Numbered from the stretch's first letter, positions 54,615 through 62,744 are shown. The stretch is 64,000 bases of DNA from Gammaproteobacteria bacterium (GCA_020849475.1 JADLGE010000005.1:60969-124968), one strand, 5' to 3'. The notes: generated by a model not told the origin, from the sequence alone. Program-made: numbers and translations.

Positions 54615-55058
54615 TCAGGCCCAGCGAATGACGATGGTGCGGTCGAACTCGGCGACGGGCTGGTTCTTGGCATCGGTGACGAAGTTGCGTTGTACGAGAA
54701 ACTGCAGCGCGCCGTTCTTCTTTTCATAGATGTCGAGCAGTTCGGCGCGGAAGGTCAGGGTTTCACCGGCGTAGGCGGTGCGGTGATAGGTGAAAGACTG
54801 TTCGCCATGCAGCACCTGGCCCAAGGGAATACCGAGGTCCGTGAACCAGTCGTAGGGGTCGGCGCGCTCCATTTCGAGACAGAAGAAGAACGTCGGCGGC
54901 ACCGGCAGCGAGGAGTGGCCGGCGGCATGCGCGGCGGCTTCGTCGCTGTATATGGGGTCGGTCTCGCCGATGGCCTTGGCGAACAGACGCAGGCGGCCCT
55001 TTTCCACCTCGGCCTCGAACGGCGCCTGGCGATAGCCAATGAATTTGTGATCGATCAT
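54615..55058 (-). CDS. FAS1-type dehydratase / MaoC N-terminal-like partner subunit
   Basis: A 147-residue hotdog protein resembling the non-catalytic N-terminal MaoC domain: IGYRQAPFEAEVEKGRLRLFAKAIGETDPIYSD, then PVPPTFFFCLEMERAD and VLHGEQSFTYHRTAYAGETL. It lacks the catalytic Asp-His motif, so it should bind the acyl chain and complement the adjacent MaoC subunit. ATG 55058 is chosen because CGAGGGGA lies upstream; the extension to 55121 runs into a REP-like unit. It is the first gene of a three-gene minus-strand operon. Confidence 0.85.
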   Translation of the reverse strand: MIDHKFIGYRQAPFEAEVEKGRLRLFAKAIGETDPIYSDEAAAHAAGHSSLPVPPTFFFCLEMERADPYDWFTDLGIPLGQVLHGEQSFTYHRTAYAGETLTFRAELLDIYEKKNGALQFLVQRNFVTDAKNQPVAEFDRTIVIRWA

Positions 55059-55104
55059 GGGGTCCCCTCGGCTCAGGTGTGTGTCACGGTCGACTGACAT
55101 TGCT

Positions 55105-55180
55105 TGTGGGTCAGACTTCAATCTGACATTCGACCCGGTGGCTATCGAGCTGCCGCGTCAGACTGAAGTCTGACCCACAG
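55105..55180. repeat. REP-like pair, GTCAGAC-stem family
   Basis: A forward unit (about 55105-55131) and a reverse unit (about 55157-55180) face each other with their 3' ends. The forward loop is TTCA with a following A (TTCAATCTGAC), one mismatch in the stem; the reverse stem is intact. They separate the MaoC operon from the SDR gene on the same strand. Confidence 0.85.
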
Positions 55181-55187
55181 AAAGCTG

Positions 55188-56009
55188 TCACGCGCTACCC
55201 CGAATCTTGCGCAGATCCCGAATCAACCTGCGCCCTAATGGCGCCAGCAGATCCGGCACCAGCCGGTAGCCCCACCACAGGAGCTGCGCGTAGGCCGGAA
55301 ACACGATCATGGCGCGGTTGCGTGCGACGCCGTCGAGGATGCGCACCGCGGCCTCGTCCACCGACACCTTCTTGAATGGAATATTGGCGATGAGTTTCTC
55401 GCGCGAGGCGTTCACCACCTCGGTCGCGTTGAAGATGTTCGAATCGACAAAGCCCGGGCACACCGCGCTCACGCGCACGCCGAGATCTTCGCCCTCGGCA
55501 CGCAGCGCCAGCGACAAGCCCACCACCGCGTGCTTGGTGGCGCCGTAGGGCGCATTGGTCGGGAACGGCACGAGGCCGGCCAGCGAAGCGATGTTGACGA
55601 TGTGGCCGCTGCCCTGCGCGGCCATGGCCTTGTAGGCCGCGTCGCTGCCGTAGATGACGCCCATGAGATTGATGTCGATGACGCGCCGCCACTGCGCGAT
55701 GGACAGGTCGCGCGCGTCGCCGGTGATGGAAATGCCGGCGTTGTTGAACATGAGGTCGAGCCGCCCGTGCTGCGCGACGGTGTCACGCACCAGCGCCGCC
55801 ACGGCCTCGGCATCGGTCACGTCGAGGGTCACGGCGCGTGCGCTGTCCGGCCGCATGGCGTTGATGGCGGCCGCCACCTGCTCCGCGCCGGCGCCATCGA
55901 TATCGCTCACCACCAGCGTCACACCGCGCCGCCCGAGTTCCAGCGCCAAGGCCCGACCGATGCCGGACGCCGCGCCCGTGATGATGCCAATCTGCCCTTG
56001 CTCGCGCAT
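55188..56009 (-). CDS. Short-chain dehydrogenase/reductase
   Basis: A 273-residue classical SDR. The cofactor motif is ITGAASGIGRALALELG, NNAGI is the structural motif, and the catalytic Tyr and Lys are in PYGATKHAV, with a Ser in NIASLAG. VSDIDGAGAEQ suggests NAD(H) preference (Asp after the second strand). GAGGGGG upstream supports ATG 56009; the in-frame extension to 56129 runs into the divergent OsmC gene. The C-terminal tail (about 235-273) is hydrophobic-basic and may associate with membranes. It likely oxidises or reduces a hydroxyl or keto lipid intermediate; substrate unknown. Confidence 0.88.
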   Translation of the reverse strand: MREQGQIGIITGAASGIGRALALELGRRGVTLVVSDIDGAGAEQVAAAINAMRPDSARAVTLDVTDAEAVAALVRDTVAQHGRLDLMFNNAGISITGDARDLSIAQWRRVIDINLMGVIYGSDAAYKAMAAQGSGHIVNIASLAGLVPFPTNAPYGATKHAVVGLSLALRAEGEDLGVRVSAVCPGFVDSNIFNATEVVNASREKLIANIPFKKVSVDEAAVRILDGVARNRAMIVFPAYAQLLWWGYRLVPDLLAPLGRRLIRDLRKIRGSA

Positions 56010-56085
56010 GCGTCCCCCTCGTGCACGCGGCCGACCCGCGCGGTAGCTTATGATGATAACCCCAACCTCCGTGGCCATAGCACCC

Positions 56086-56589
56086 ATGAGCGAATCCCTC
56101 GCAAACACCATCGCCGCCGTGCAGGACAAGCTGCGCCTGACGCCCGACAGCGCGCGCGTCAGCTTTCAATCGAGCTCACGGTTACAGAGCGGCTTTCGCT
56201 CCGAGGTCAGCATCCGGCAGCACGCGCTGGTGGTCGATGAACCGACCGCGCTCGGCGGCAGCGACAGCGGCCCCAATCCCATCGAGATGCTGCTTGCCGC
56301 GCTCGGCGCCTGCCAGGAGATCACCTACCGCGCCTATGCGACCGCCATGCATATTCCCCTCGATAGCGTGGCGGTGCGCCTGACGGGCGACATCGACCTG
56401 CGCGGCTTCTTCGGTGTGAACGACGCCATACGCGCCGGCTTCCACAAGATTCACGGTGAGGTGCATATCACGTCGAGCGCCAGTGCCGCCGAGCTCGCCC
56501 GTCTGAAGGCCGCCGTCGACAGCCACTGTCCGGTGCTGGACATGCTGTCGACACCGGTGCCCGTCACCCTTGCTCTGATTACTGACTGA
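56086..56589 (+). CDS. OsmC-family peroxidase-like protein
   Basis: A 167-residue OsmC/Ohr-fold protein with both redox cysteines: Cys76 in LGACQEITYRAYA and Cys148 in VDSHCPVLDML. GGSDSGPNPIEMLLAALGAC is the diagnostic block. Such proteins reduce organic hydroperoxides through a disulfide cycle. ATG 56086 gives a family-like start; in-frame ATGs at 56050 and 56053 are possible and no RBS decides. A carboxylesterase gene starts 14 nt after the stop, so the two probably form an operon. Confidence 0.87.
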   Translation: MSESLANTIAAVQDKLRLTPDSARVSFQSSSRLQSGFRSEVSIRQHALVVDEPTALGGSDSGPNPIEMLLAALGACQEITYRAYATAMHIPLDSVAVRLTGDIDLRGFFGVNDAIRAGFHKIHGEVHITSSASAAELARLKAAVDSHCPVLDMLSTPVPVTLALITD

Positions 56590-56603
56590 AGCGGACGTTG
56601 AAC

Positions 56604-57266
56604 ATGAAGCTCTTGCCCTGCGTCGAAGTGGAACCGACAGGCCCGGCCAACGCGGCCGTCATCTGGATGCATGGCCTCGGCGCCGACGGCCACGATTTCG
56701 AACCGGTGGTGCCGCATCTCGACCTGGCGCCCGGACTCAACGTGCGCTTCGTGTTTCCCCATGCGCCGTCCATCCCCGTGACCTTGAACAATGGCTTCGT
56801 GATGCCGGCCTGGTACGACATCCTGAGTCTCGAACTCGAACGCCGCGTGGATGACAAACAGTTGCGCGCCTCGAGTGCGGCGGTCGGCGCACTCATCGCC
56901 CGCGAGAACGAACGCGGCATCGCCGCCGAGCGCGTGGTGATTGCGGGTTTCTCCCAGGGCGGCGCGGTCGGTTTCGAACTGGCCTTGACCTGGCCCGAGC
57001 GCCTCGCTGGCTTGATTGCCCTGTCGACCTATTTCGCGACCCGCGACAGCATCGTGCCGCACGCGGCCAACGCCGCCCTGCCGGTCATGATCGGTCACGG
57101 CAGCCGCGACCCCATGGTCGATGAACGCTTCGGCCAACAAAGCGCTGCGCGCCTGCGCGAACTCGGCCACCCGGTCGAATACCGCAGCTACCCCATCGAA
57201 CACAGCGTGAGCATGGAAGAGATCAAGGACATCGGGCGCTTCTTGAGCGCCTGCCTGGCCGCCTGA
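56604..57266 (+). CDS. Carboxylesterase/phospholipase of the alpha/beta hydrolase fold (EstB/YpfH-like)
   Basis: A 220-residue acyl-protein-thioesterase-like esterase. WMHGLGADGHDFEPVVPHL is the oxyanion region, GFSQGG holds Ser117, HGSRDPMVD holds the Asp and IEHSVS the His. The sequence matches bacterial carboxylesterase 2-like enzymes that cleave short acyl esters. The start is ATG 56604, or TTG 56598; no strong RBS. It follows the OsmC gene by 14 nt. It is cytoplasmic, without a signal peptide. Confidence 0.9.
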   Translation: MKLLPCVEVEPTGPANAAVIWMHGLGADGHDFEPVVPHLDLAPGLNVRFVFPHAPSIPVTLNNGFVMPAWYDILSLELERRVDDKQLRASSAAVGALIARENERGIAAERVVIAGFSQGGAVGFELALTWPERLAGLIALSTYFATRDSIVPHAANAALPVMIGHGSRDPMVDERFGQQSAARLRELGHPVEYRSYPIEHSVSMEEIKDIGRFLSACLAA

Positions 57267-57280
57267 GCGACGCCATGGCG

Positions 57281-57334
57281 CTATAAGCGCAAGCGCGACG
57301 ACCGCAGGCCTATATAAGCGCGAGTTATCGCAGG
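57281..57334 (+). repeat. Imperfect direct repeat in the leader of the second LLM gene
   Basis: CTATAAGCGCAAGCGCGACG plus ACCGCAGG (57281-57308) is repeated in altered form as CTATATAAGCGCGAG plus TTATCGCAGG (57310-57334). TATAGT at 57335-57340 is a possible -10. The repeat could be an operator or chance; weak evidence. Confidence 0.3.
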
Positions 57335-57469
57335 TATAGTCACGCAGTCTTTTACAGAATTGAAGCCCGGCCCCTAAGCTGCGCCTGCGGCCGACCCACG
57401 GCCGGCCTTCACGACATCACAAACCGGCGCGACCGTACGCGCCCAAGCGCGCATTTGAGGAGAGGTCAG

Positions 57470-58540
57470 ATGGATTTCGGATTTGTATTCATGGGTGACG
57501 TGCACATCCACAAGGACGTCAAGTACGCCGAGGATCATGGCTTTTCCCACGCGTGGCTGTACGACACGCAGATGCTCGGCAGCGAGGTCTACGCGACCAT
57601 GGCGCTGTGCGCCGACCGCACCAGCAAAATCAAGATTGGGCCGGGCGTGACCAATCCCGCCTCGCGCATCGCGCCGCTGTCGGCCTGCGGCATGGCGACC
57701 ATCAACGAGCTCGCGCCCGGTCGCGCCATCATGGGCATCGGCACCGGCAACACCACGCGCCGCACCATGGGCATGCCGGCCGCCAAGGTTGCCGAACTCG
57801 AAGAGCACGTGCGCATCTGCCGTGATCTGTTCGACGGCAAGATTACCGACTACAGCGAAGGCGAGCGCCATCGCAAAATCAAATTCCTGAATCCGAATCT
57901 CGGCTACATCAACATCAAGGACCGCATTCCGATCTACATCTCGGCCAGCGGCCCCAAGGTTGCGCAGCTCGCCGGCAAATGCGCCGATGGCGTGATCCTG
58001 TTCGGCGCGGTGCATCCGGATCTCGTGAAGTGGATGGTCGGCGAAGTGCGCAAGGGCGCCGAAGCGGCCGGCCGCGACCCGGACAAGGTCTACGTGGTGT
58101 CGATGACCGCGTTCTACATGACCGACTCCAACGAAGAGATCGAAACCCGCGCGGTGCGCGAAGCGGTCGGCCCGATGGTCGCTTCCAGCAGCAACATCTT
58201 CGCGCTGTCCTGCCACAAGGATCCGAGCGCACTGCCAGGTTCACTGCGCGATGACTTGATGGGCTTCACCGACGTCTATCGTGAGCCGAATGCGCCCATC
58301 GAGACCCGCCATCTGAAACTCTACGAAGGCTATTTGCAGCATCTCAAAGATGAGCACGAAGCGCTCATGACCAAGAAGATCATCCAGGCCACCACGCTCA
58401 CCGGCACCAAGCAGGAAGTGCTGGGCATGATTGAAGCGATGCGTGATGCGGGCGTGCACCAGGTCGCGATTCAGCCCATCCGCGCGTCGCGCGAAGTGGT
58501 GGATCAGATCGCGAAGGAGATCATGCCGGTATTCAAGTAG
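57470..58540 (+). CDS. LLM-class flavin-dependent oxidoreductase (Mer-like)
   Basis: A 356-residue TIM-barrel flavoprotein resembling methylenetetrahydromethanopterin-reductase-like LLM enzymes. Landmarks are MDFGFVFMGDVHIHKDVKYAEDHG, the IKIGPGVTNPASR segment, GRAIMGIGTGNTTRRTMG and PIYISASGPKVAQLAGK. The cofactor may be F420 or FMN; no F420 biosynthesis gene is in view. GAGGAGAGG at 57457-57465 gives a strong start. It is monocistronic with a 200-nt leader and is followed by a REP-like pair. It differs from the LLM enzyme at 1.2 kb. Confidence 0.9.
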   Translation: MDFGFVFMGDVHIHKDVKYAEDHGFSHAWLYDTQMLGSEVYATMALCADRTSKIKIGPGVTNPASRIAPLSACGMATINELAPGRAIMGIGTGNTTRRTMGMPAAKVAELEEHVRICRDLFDGKITDYSEGERHRKIKFLNPNLGYINIKDRIPIYISASGPKVAQLAGKCADGVILFGAVHPDLVKWMVGEVRKGAEAAGRDPDKVYVVSMTAFYMTDSNEEIETRAVREAVGPMVASSSNIFALSCHKDPSALPGSLRDDLMGFTDVYREPNAPIETRHLKLYEGYLQHLKDEHEALMTKKIIQATTLTGTKQEVLGMIEAMRDAGVHQVAIQPIRASREVVDQIAKEIMPVFK

Positions 58541-58565
58541 AGCTTGCGCGCAAGGCCAGTCCTCG

Positions 58566-58649
58566 AATGTCCGACTGAAGTCGGACCCACATAAGAGCGC
58601 ATGGACCGTGACTCGCATCCTGTGGGTCCGATTTTAATCGGACATTCAG
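58566..58649. repeat. REP-like pair with compensated stem changes
   Basis: The reverse unit (about 58566-58592) has stem GTCCGAC/GTCGGAC and loop TTCA; the forward unit (58620-58647) has GTCCGAT/ATCGGAC and loop TTTA. Relative to the main family both strands of each stem have changed together. The pair lies between the convergent LLM and hypothetical genes. Confidence 0.88.
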
Positions 58650-58665
58650 ATAAAACCCTCGCGGC

Positions 58666-59175
58666 TCACGCCATCAAATGAAAACTGCCAAACAGATGGC
58701 TGCGCTCGGCCTCTATCTCTTCCATGCCATAGGCGTTCTTGAGCTGCGTGAGTTCTGCCGGACTCAAGGGTTTGCCGGGGCTTGCGGCGTCTGACGCCGC
58801 CGGCGCGCTCAGCGCCTGCGCATCCCCCCCTTTCACCTCCGCGGGCCCGCCCTTGGCCGCCAACGCCGTGCCCGGCTCGGCCAGCGGTCCGACGTCGACA
58901 TCCGGGTGCACTATCTGCTTCAAGACGACATTGGCCGCCGCGAAGGCCGCGCCCAGCGGCCCGCCGAACAAGGCGCCGCCGGCAATGCGGATCGCCGGCG
59001 CCGCGACGTCACCGGTCAGATTGCGGTAGATGTTGCCGATGATGGGAATGTGCTGGATGGGATTGATGAGGTCCAGCACGTCGCGAAAATTGAAACCGTC
59101 GTCGCCGAACAGCTTCACGCCGCCGATGGACCAGGGCGCCGACGAGGCGGACGCACCCGCCGGTGGCGCTCGCAT
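58666..59175 (-). CDS. Conserved-looking hypothetical protein with glycine-rich amphipathic core
   Basis: I cannot assign a function. The protein (169 residues from ATG 59175; TTG 59196 also possible, neither with a clear RBS) starts with the segment KLFGDDGFNFRDVLDLINPIQHIPIIGNIYR, which looks like a conserved domain, followed by a glycine-zipper-like stretch (AGGALFGGPLGAAFAAANVV), an Ala/Pro/Lys linker and a C-terminal helix PAELTQLKNAYG. There is no signal peptide. It lies alone between two REP-like pairs. Confidence 0.6.
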   Translation of the reverse strand: MRAPPAGASASSAPWSIGGVKLFGDDGFNFRDVLDLINPIQHIPIIGNIYRNLTGDVAAPAIRIAGGALFGGPLGAAFAAANVVLKQIVHPDVDVGPLAEPGTALAAKGGPAEVKGGDAQALSAPAASDAASPGKPLSPAELTQLKNAYGMEEIEAERSHLFGSFHLMA

Positions 59176-59261
59176 GGCTGGGGGTTCGTGGTTCAAGAGG
59201 CAGGCCCGTTAATGAGGTACAAGCTGACATTAGCAATCGCCATGCCGAGCCCCGTCTCCCG

Positions 59262-59343
59262 GTGGGTCAGACTTCAGTCTGACACCCAAGCAAGCCACAC
59301 GGGTCCATGCTCCTTGAATGTCAGACTGAAGTCTGACCCACAG
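59262..59343. repeat. REP-like pair, GTCAGAC-stem family
   Basis: A forward unit (59262-59285, 3' end altered to ACACCC) and an intact reverse unit (about 59316-59343) face each other with their 3' ends. They lie between two minus-strand genes, the hypothetical protein and the GlcG/HbpS-like gene. Confidence 0.87.
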
Positions 59344-59404
59344 AATGCAAGAGTGCGGCAATCACCGGCCGCACCGGCGGCAAATCCTTGCCGCCCATCG
59401 CCGC

Positions 59405-59830
59405 CTACCGATCGTTGAACGCCTTTGCCGCTATCTGGCCGATTTCCTCATCCTGCTGATAGGTGCCGCCGCTTTCGCCAAGTGCGCCCAGCATCACGCC
59501 GTCGGCGTTGCGCAGCACAATGCCGCCCCACACTGGCGTGTACAGCGGGTCGCAGAACCAGCCAATCTCACGGCGCTCGTCACCCAGCGACATGTCGAAC
59601 AAACGGGTTTTCAGCACGCGCGTGTCCATCTGCCACTTGGTGGCGGTATAGGCCTTGTTGTAGGCCATGCGCGCGTTGAGCGCGGTGGCGCCGTCCATGC
59701 GCGCGAGGTGGATGAGGTCGCCGCCGGCGTCGACCACCGCGCCCGCGAACTTGATACCGCGCTTCTCGGCCTCGCTGAGCATGGTGTCCACGATCAGGCG
59801 TGCTTCTTTCAATCCGAGTCTGGCTGCCAT
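59405..59830 (-). CDS. GlcG/HbpS-family protein
   Basis: A 141-residue protein of the GlcG/HbpS (heme-degrading-domain-like) family, recognised by LGLKEARLIVDTMLSEAEKRG, the VVDAGGDLIHLARMDGA segment and NKAYTATKW. WGGIVLRNADGVMLGALGESG is also typical. HbpS binds heme and iron; GlcG accompanies glycolate oxidase, but no glc gene is nearby. CAGGAGA supports the start. There is no signal peptide, unlike secreted HbpS. Its role here is unclear; binding of a small ligand or a cofactor-use function is possible. Confidence 0.87.
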   Translation of the reverse strand: MAARLGLKEARLIVDTMLSEAEKRGIKFAGAVVDAGGDLIHLARMDGATALNARMAYNKAYTATKWQMDTRVLKTRLFDMSLGDERREIGWFCDPLYTPVWGGIVLRNADGVMLGALGESGGTYQQDEEIGQIAAKAFNDR

Positions 59831-59863
59831 TGCGAAATTCTCCTGAATGATTGAGGACGGTGA

Positions 59864-60703
59864 TTATCGCTCACCGACGGGTTGTGAAAGATAGTCCACC
59901 AGCACGCGGGCCAGATGGGCCGGTCGGTCCAGCGTCAGCCAATGGCTGGCGCCTTCCACGCGCAGGTACTGCCATGGCCCATCGACGTACTGGCCGGAGG
60001 TCGCCATCTGCACTTCGGTCAGATAGGCATCGCCGCTGCTCCACACGCCGAGCGTCGGCACCGGCGTACGCGGCAACACCCAGCCTTCCGGTTTCCAGGT
60101 TTCGACGTCGACATTGGCGCGATACCAGTTGAGCCCGGCGCTCAGCGCGCCGGGCCGCGAGAGGTCGCGAATCCAGGTCGCCATCTCGCTGTGGTGCTGA
60201 AACAGATCGCGAAACCACAGCCAGTCGTCGCGCGTCAGGATGTCCTCGGCGAGCCCTTGGCGCATGAACAGCAGCATGTACCAGGCAAGGCGCCGCTGCG
60301 CGAGGCCGGCATTCCACAGCGCCGACAAATGCCCGACCGACAGCGCCACGTGCTTGACGATGCGCTCGGGATGAAACGCCGCGAGTCCCCAGCCGACCGC
60401 CGCGCCCCAGTCATGGCTGACCAGTTTCACGCGCTCGAGACCGAGGGCATCGAGCAGAGCGATGGCGTCGCCGATCACTTCGCGCAATGCATAGGCTTCC
60501 ACCTCCTGCGGCTTGTCCGATTCGCCAAAGCCGCGCTGATCGGGCGCAATGACGCGAAAGCCGGCCGCGACCAGCGCCGGGATCTGGTGACGCCACAGGC
60601 GCGCCGAATCGGGAAATCCATGCAACAGCAAGACGGGTTCACCGGCGCCCTCCTCGGTCACCTCGAAGTTGTACTGCCCGAGTTTCATCCTGCGCGTGCC
60701 CAT
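59864..60703 (-). CDS. Epoxide hydrolase-like alpha/beta hydrolase
   Basis: A 279-residue hydrolase with the epoxide-hydrolase signature: oxyanion HGFPDSARLW, VIAPDQRGFGESDKP, and nucleophile SHDWGAAVGW, where Asp replaces Ser. The acid region is WSSGDAYLTE and the His is in GASHWLTLD. It opens epoxides to diols through a covalent ester; haloalkane dehalogenases are an alternative with the same nucleophile. The start is ATG 60703, or ATG 60688. It is divergent from a cytochrome P450 gene (115-nt gap), an arrangement that fits epoxidation followed by hydrolysis, though that is inference. Confidence 0.88.
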   Translation of the reverse strand: MGTRRMKLGQYNFEVTEEGAGEPVLLLHGFPDSARLWRHQIPALVAAGFRVIAPDQRGFGESDKPQEVEAYALREVIGDAIALLDALGLERVKLVSHDWGAAVGWGLAAFHPERIVKHVALSVGHLSALWNAGLAQRRLAWYMLLFMRQGLAEDILTRDDWLWFRDLFQHHSEMATWIRDLSRPGALSAGLNWYRANVDVETWKPEGWVLPRTPVPTLGVWSSGDAYLTEVQMATSGQYVDGPWQYLRVEGASHWLTLDRPAHLARVLVDYLSQPVGER

Positions 60704-60818
60704 GACCTGCTTCCTCGATGTCGATTTGATTGGGGGCATTATTCGCACAAGCGCGCCATCGCGCCCAGCCATACCGGGCGCCGTGCCTCGCGGCCGAAAG
60801 CAGGTTAAGCTTTTTTTC

Positions 60819-62018
60819 ATGAAGCACTATCATCCGGCCAAGACCGACTTCCTCGCGCCCGAGGTGCGTCGCCATCCCTATCCCTACATGGCCTGGCTGC
60901 GGCAGGAATCTCCGGTGCACTGGGTGCCGGCGCTCGACGCTTACCTGGTCACGCGTTACGACGACATCGCCGCGTTGCTGCGCGACCCCGAGACCTTTTC
61001 GTCGATAGCCATGCGTCGCCAGGGGCCGGGCCGCGAGGCGGACGCGCGCAGCGGCAACAGCGTCATCACCGCCGACCCGCCGGAGCACACGCGCCTGCGC
61101 CGCATCCTGCAGGATGAGTTCCGCATGCGGCCCCTGCGTGAACTCGAACCGCGCATCCGCGAATTGGTGGCCTCACTCAGCGGCGCGGTCATGGCGAGCG
61201 ATGGTTTTGATCTGGTGCGCGACTTCACCATCCCGCTGCCGGTGACGGTCATCGCCGAACTGCTGGACATCGAACGCTCACGCCAGGATGACTTCAAGCA
61301 CTGGTCCGATTGCCTCATCAAGCTGCTCAATGATCGCGAAGGCCCGGAGTGGCTGCGCGCGCGCGCCGGGGTGTTTGATCTCATCAAGTATTTCGGCGAC
61401 GTGCTGGACGGGCGCTGCCACGACCTCGACGGCCGGCGCGACATCTTGAGCGTGCTCTTGAATGCCGAAGCGGCCGAGCGCATCAACCGCCGCGAGATCA
61501 TCGCCTATTCCATTCTGCTGCTGACCGGCGGCAACGAGACCACCACCAATCTCATCGGCGGCATGGTGCTGGCCTTGCTCGATCATCCCGAGCAACTCGC
61601 GCTGCTGCGCGAGGAGCCGGCGCGCATTCCCAATGCCATTGAAGAGGGCCTGCGCTATTGTTCGCCGGTGCAGGGCGTCTATCGGCGTGCCATGCACGAT
61701 GTCGAGGTGGCGGGCACCACCATTCCCGCCGGCCGCGACGTGGTGGCGTTGCTGGCGTCGGCCAATCACGATGAAAGCAAGTTCGCCGCGCCGGAAAGCT
61801 TCGACGTGCTGCGTCACACTGGCGGCCAGGCGGGCTTTGGCATGGGCATCCACCATTGCCTCGGCGCGCACCTCGGGCGCCTCGAAGCGCGCGTCGCCTT
61901 TGAATGGCTGGTGCCGCAACTGCCTCGCTTCGAACGCGCTTTCGATGAAGTCACCTGGAACGACAACTGGTTCGTACGCGGCCCCGAGACCTTGCCATTT
62001 CGCTGGCGGACGGCGTGA
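60819..62018 (+). CDS. Cytochrome P450
   Basis: A 399-residue soluble bacterial P450. The heme-ligand loop is FGMGIHHCLGAHLGR with Cys347; the ExxR motif is EEGLRY; the I-helix oxygen-activation motif is LLTGGNETTTN, where the usual His/Asp before Glu-Thr is Asn. PEHTRLRRILQDEF is the conserved C-helix heme contact. No ferredoxin or ferredoxin-reductase gene is adjacent, so redox partners come from elsewhere. ATG 60819 precedes the protein's first conserved region; the upstream in-frame extension is rejected. Substrate unknown. Confidence 0.93.
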   Translation: MKHYHPAKTDFLAPEVRRHPYPYMAWLRQESPVHWVPALDAYLVTRYDDIAALLRDPETFSSIAMRRQGPGREADARSGNSVITADPPEHTRLRRILQDEFRMRPLRELEPRIRELVASLSGAVMASDGFDLVRDFTIPLPVTVIAELLDIERSRQDDFKHWSDCLIKLLNDREGPEWLRARAGVFDLIKYFGDVLDGRCHDLDGRRDILSVLLNAEAAERINRREIIAYSILLLTGGNETTTNLIGGMVLALLDHPEQLALLREEPARIPNAIEEGLRYCSPVQGVYRRAMHDVEVAGTTIPAGRDVVALLASANHDESKFAAPESFDVLRHTGGQAGFGMGIHHCLGAHLGRLEARVAFEWLVPQLPRFERAFDEVTWNDNWFVRGPETLPFRWRTA

Positions 62019-62074
62019 ATGCGTTCAGCCCCGACCACCGCTAGCCGCAGCCGGCCACCACGGAGTAATGCTCG

Positions 62075-62734
62075 ATGACCGTCACGACCGACACCGCCAC
62101 GCCCCTGCTCGAAATCGTGTCCGACGTGGTGTGCCCCTGGTGCTACGTCGGCAAGCGCCGCTTGAGTCAGGCGCTCGCCCAGCTTGAGGATTTTCCGCTG
62201 CGCATTCGCTGGCGCCCCTATGAGTTAAACCCCACCATGCCGCGTGAAGGCATGGCGCGCCGCGAATATTGCGAACGGAAGTTTGGTTCATTGCAGCAGG
62301 CCAACCAGCTTTATGCGCGGGTGGTGGCGGCCGCGCACGAAGACGGGCTCGAACTCCATGTCGAACGCATTGCGCGCACGCCCAACACCCGCGCCGCCCA
62401 TCGTCTGATCGAATGGGCAGATCAGGAGGGCTGTCAGGACGCCGTGGTCGACGCCTTGTTCGCCGCCTATTTCGTCAACGGCGAAGACGTCGGAGACCTG
62501 GCGGTGCTGCTCGACATCGCCGCGCAGGCCGGACTGCCGCACGACGCCGCGCGGGCGCTGCTGACCGCGCCCGACGGCGATGCTGTCATCGCCGCCGCCG
62601 AAGAAGAAGCCCATGAACTCGGCATCAGCGGCGTGCCGGCGTTTCTGTATAACGGCCGCCTGCTGTTTTCCGGCGCGCAGAGCGCCGAGACCATCGCGCT
62701 GTCGCTCAAGCGCGCGCGCTCGCGCGGCCTGTGA
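62075..62734 (+). CDS. DsbA-family (FrnE-like) thioredoxin-fold oxidoreductase
   Basis: A 219-residue protein of the FrnE/2-hydroxychromene-2-carboxylate isomerase branch of DsbA. The active site is C20-P-W-C23 in VVCPWCYVGK, and the cis-proline loop is ISGVPAFLYNG. No signal peptide, so it works in the cytoplasm, where FrnE relatives assist disulfide handling under oxidative stress or polyketide enzymes. RRLIEWADQEG is conserved in the family. It lies between the P450 gene (56-nt gap) and the MEKHLA gene (10-nt gap); probably one operon. Confidence 0.9.
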   Translation: MTVTTDTATPLLEIVSDVVCPWCYVGKRRLSQALAQLEDFPLRIRWRPYELNPTMPREGMARREYCERKFGSLQQANQLYARVVAAAHEDGLELHVERIARTPNTRAAHRLIEWADQEGCQDAVVDALFAAYFVNGEDVGDLAVLLDIAAQAGLPHDAARALLTAPDGDAVIAAAEEEAHELGISGVPAFLYNGRLLFSGAQSAETIALSLKRARSRGL

Positions 62735-62744
62735 GCTGGTTGCG

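Noticed and set aside
34354..59343. Possible CRISPR array from recurring palindromic repeats
   Set aside because: Units occur singly or in inverted pairs at scattered intergenic sites, not as regularly spaced direct repeats, and no cas gene is present.
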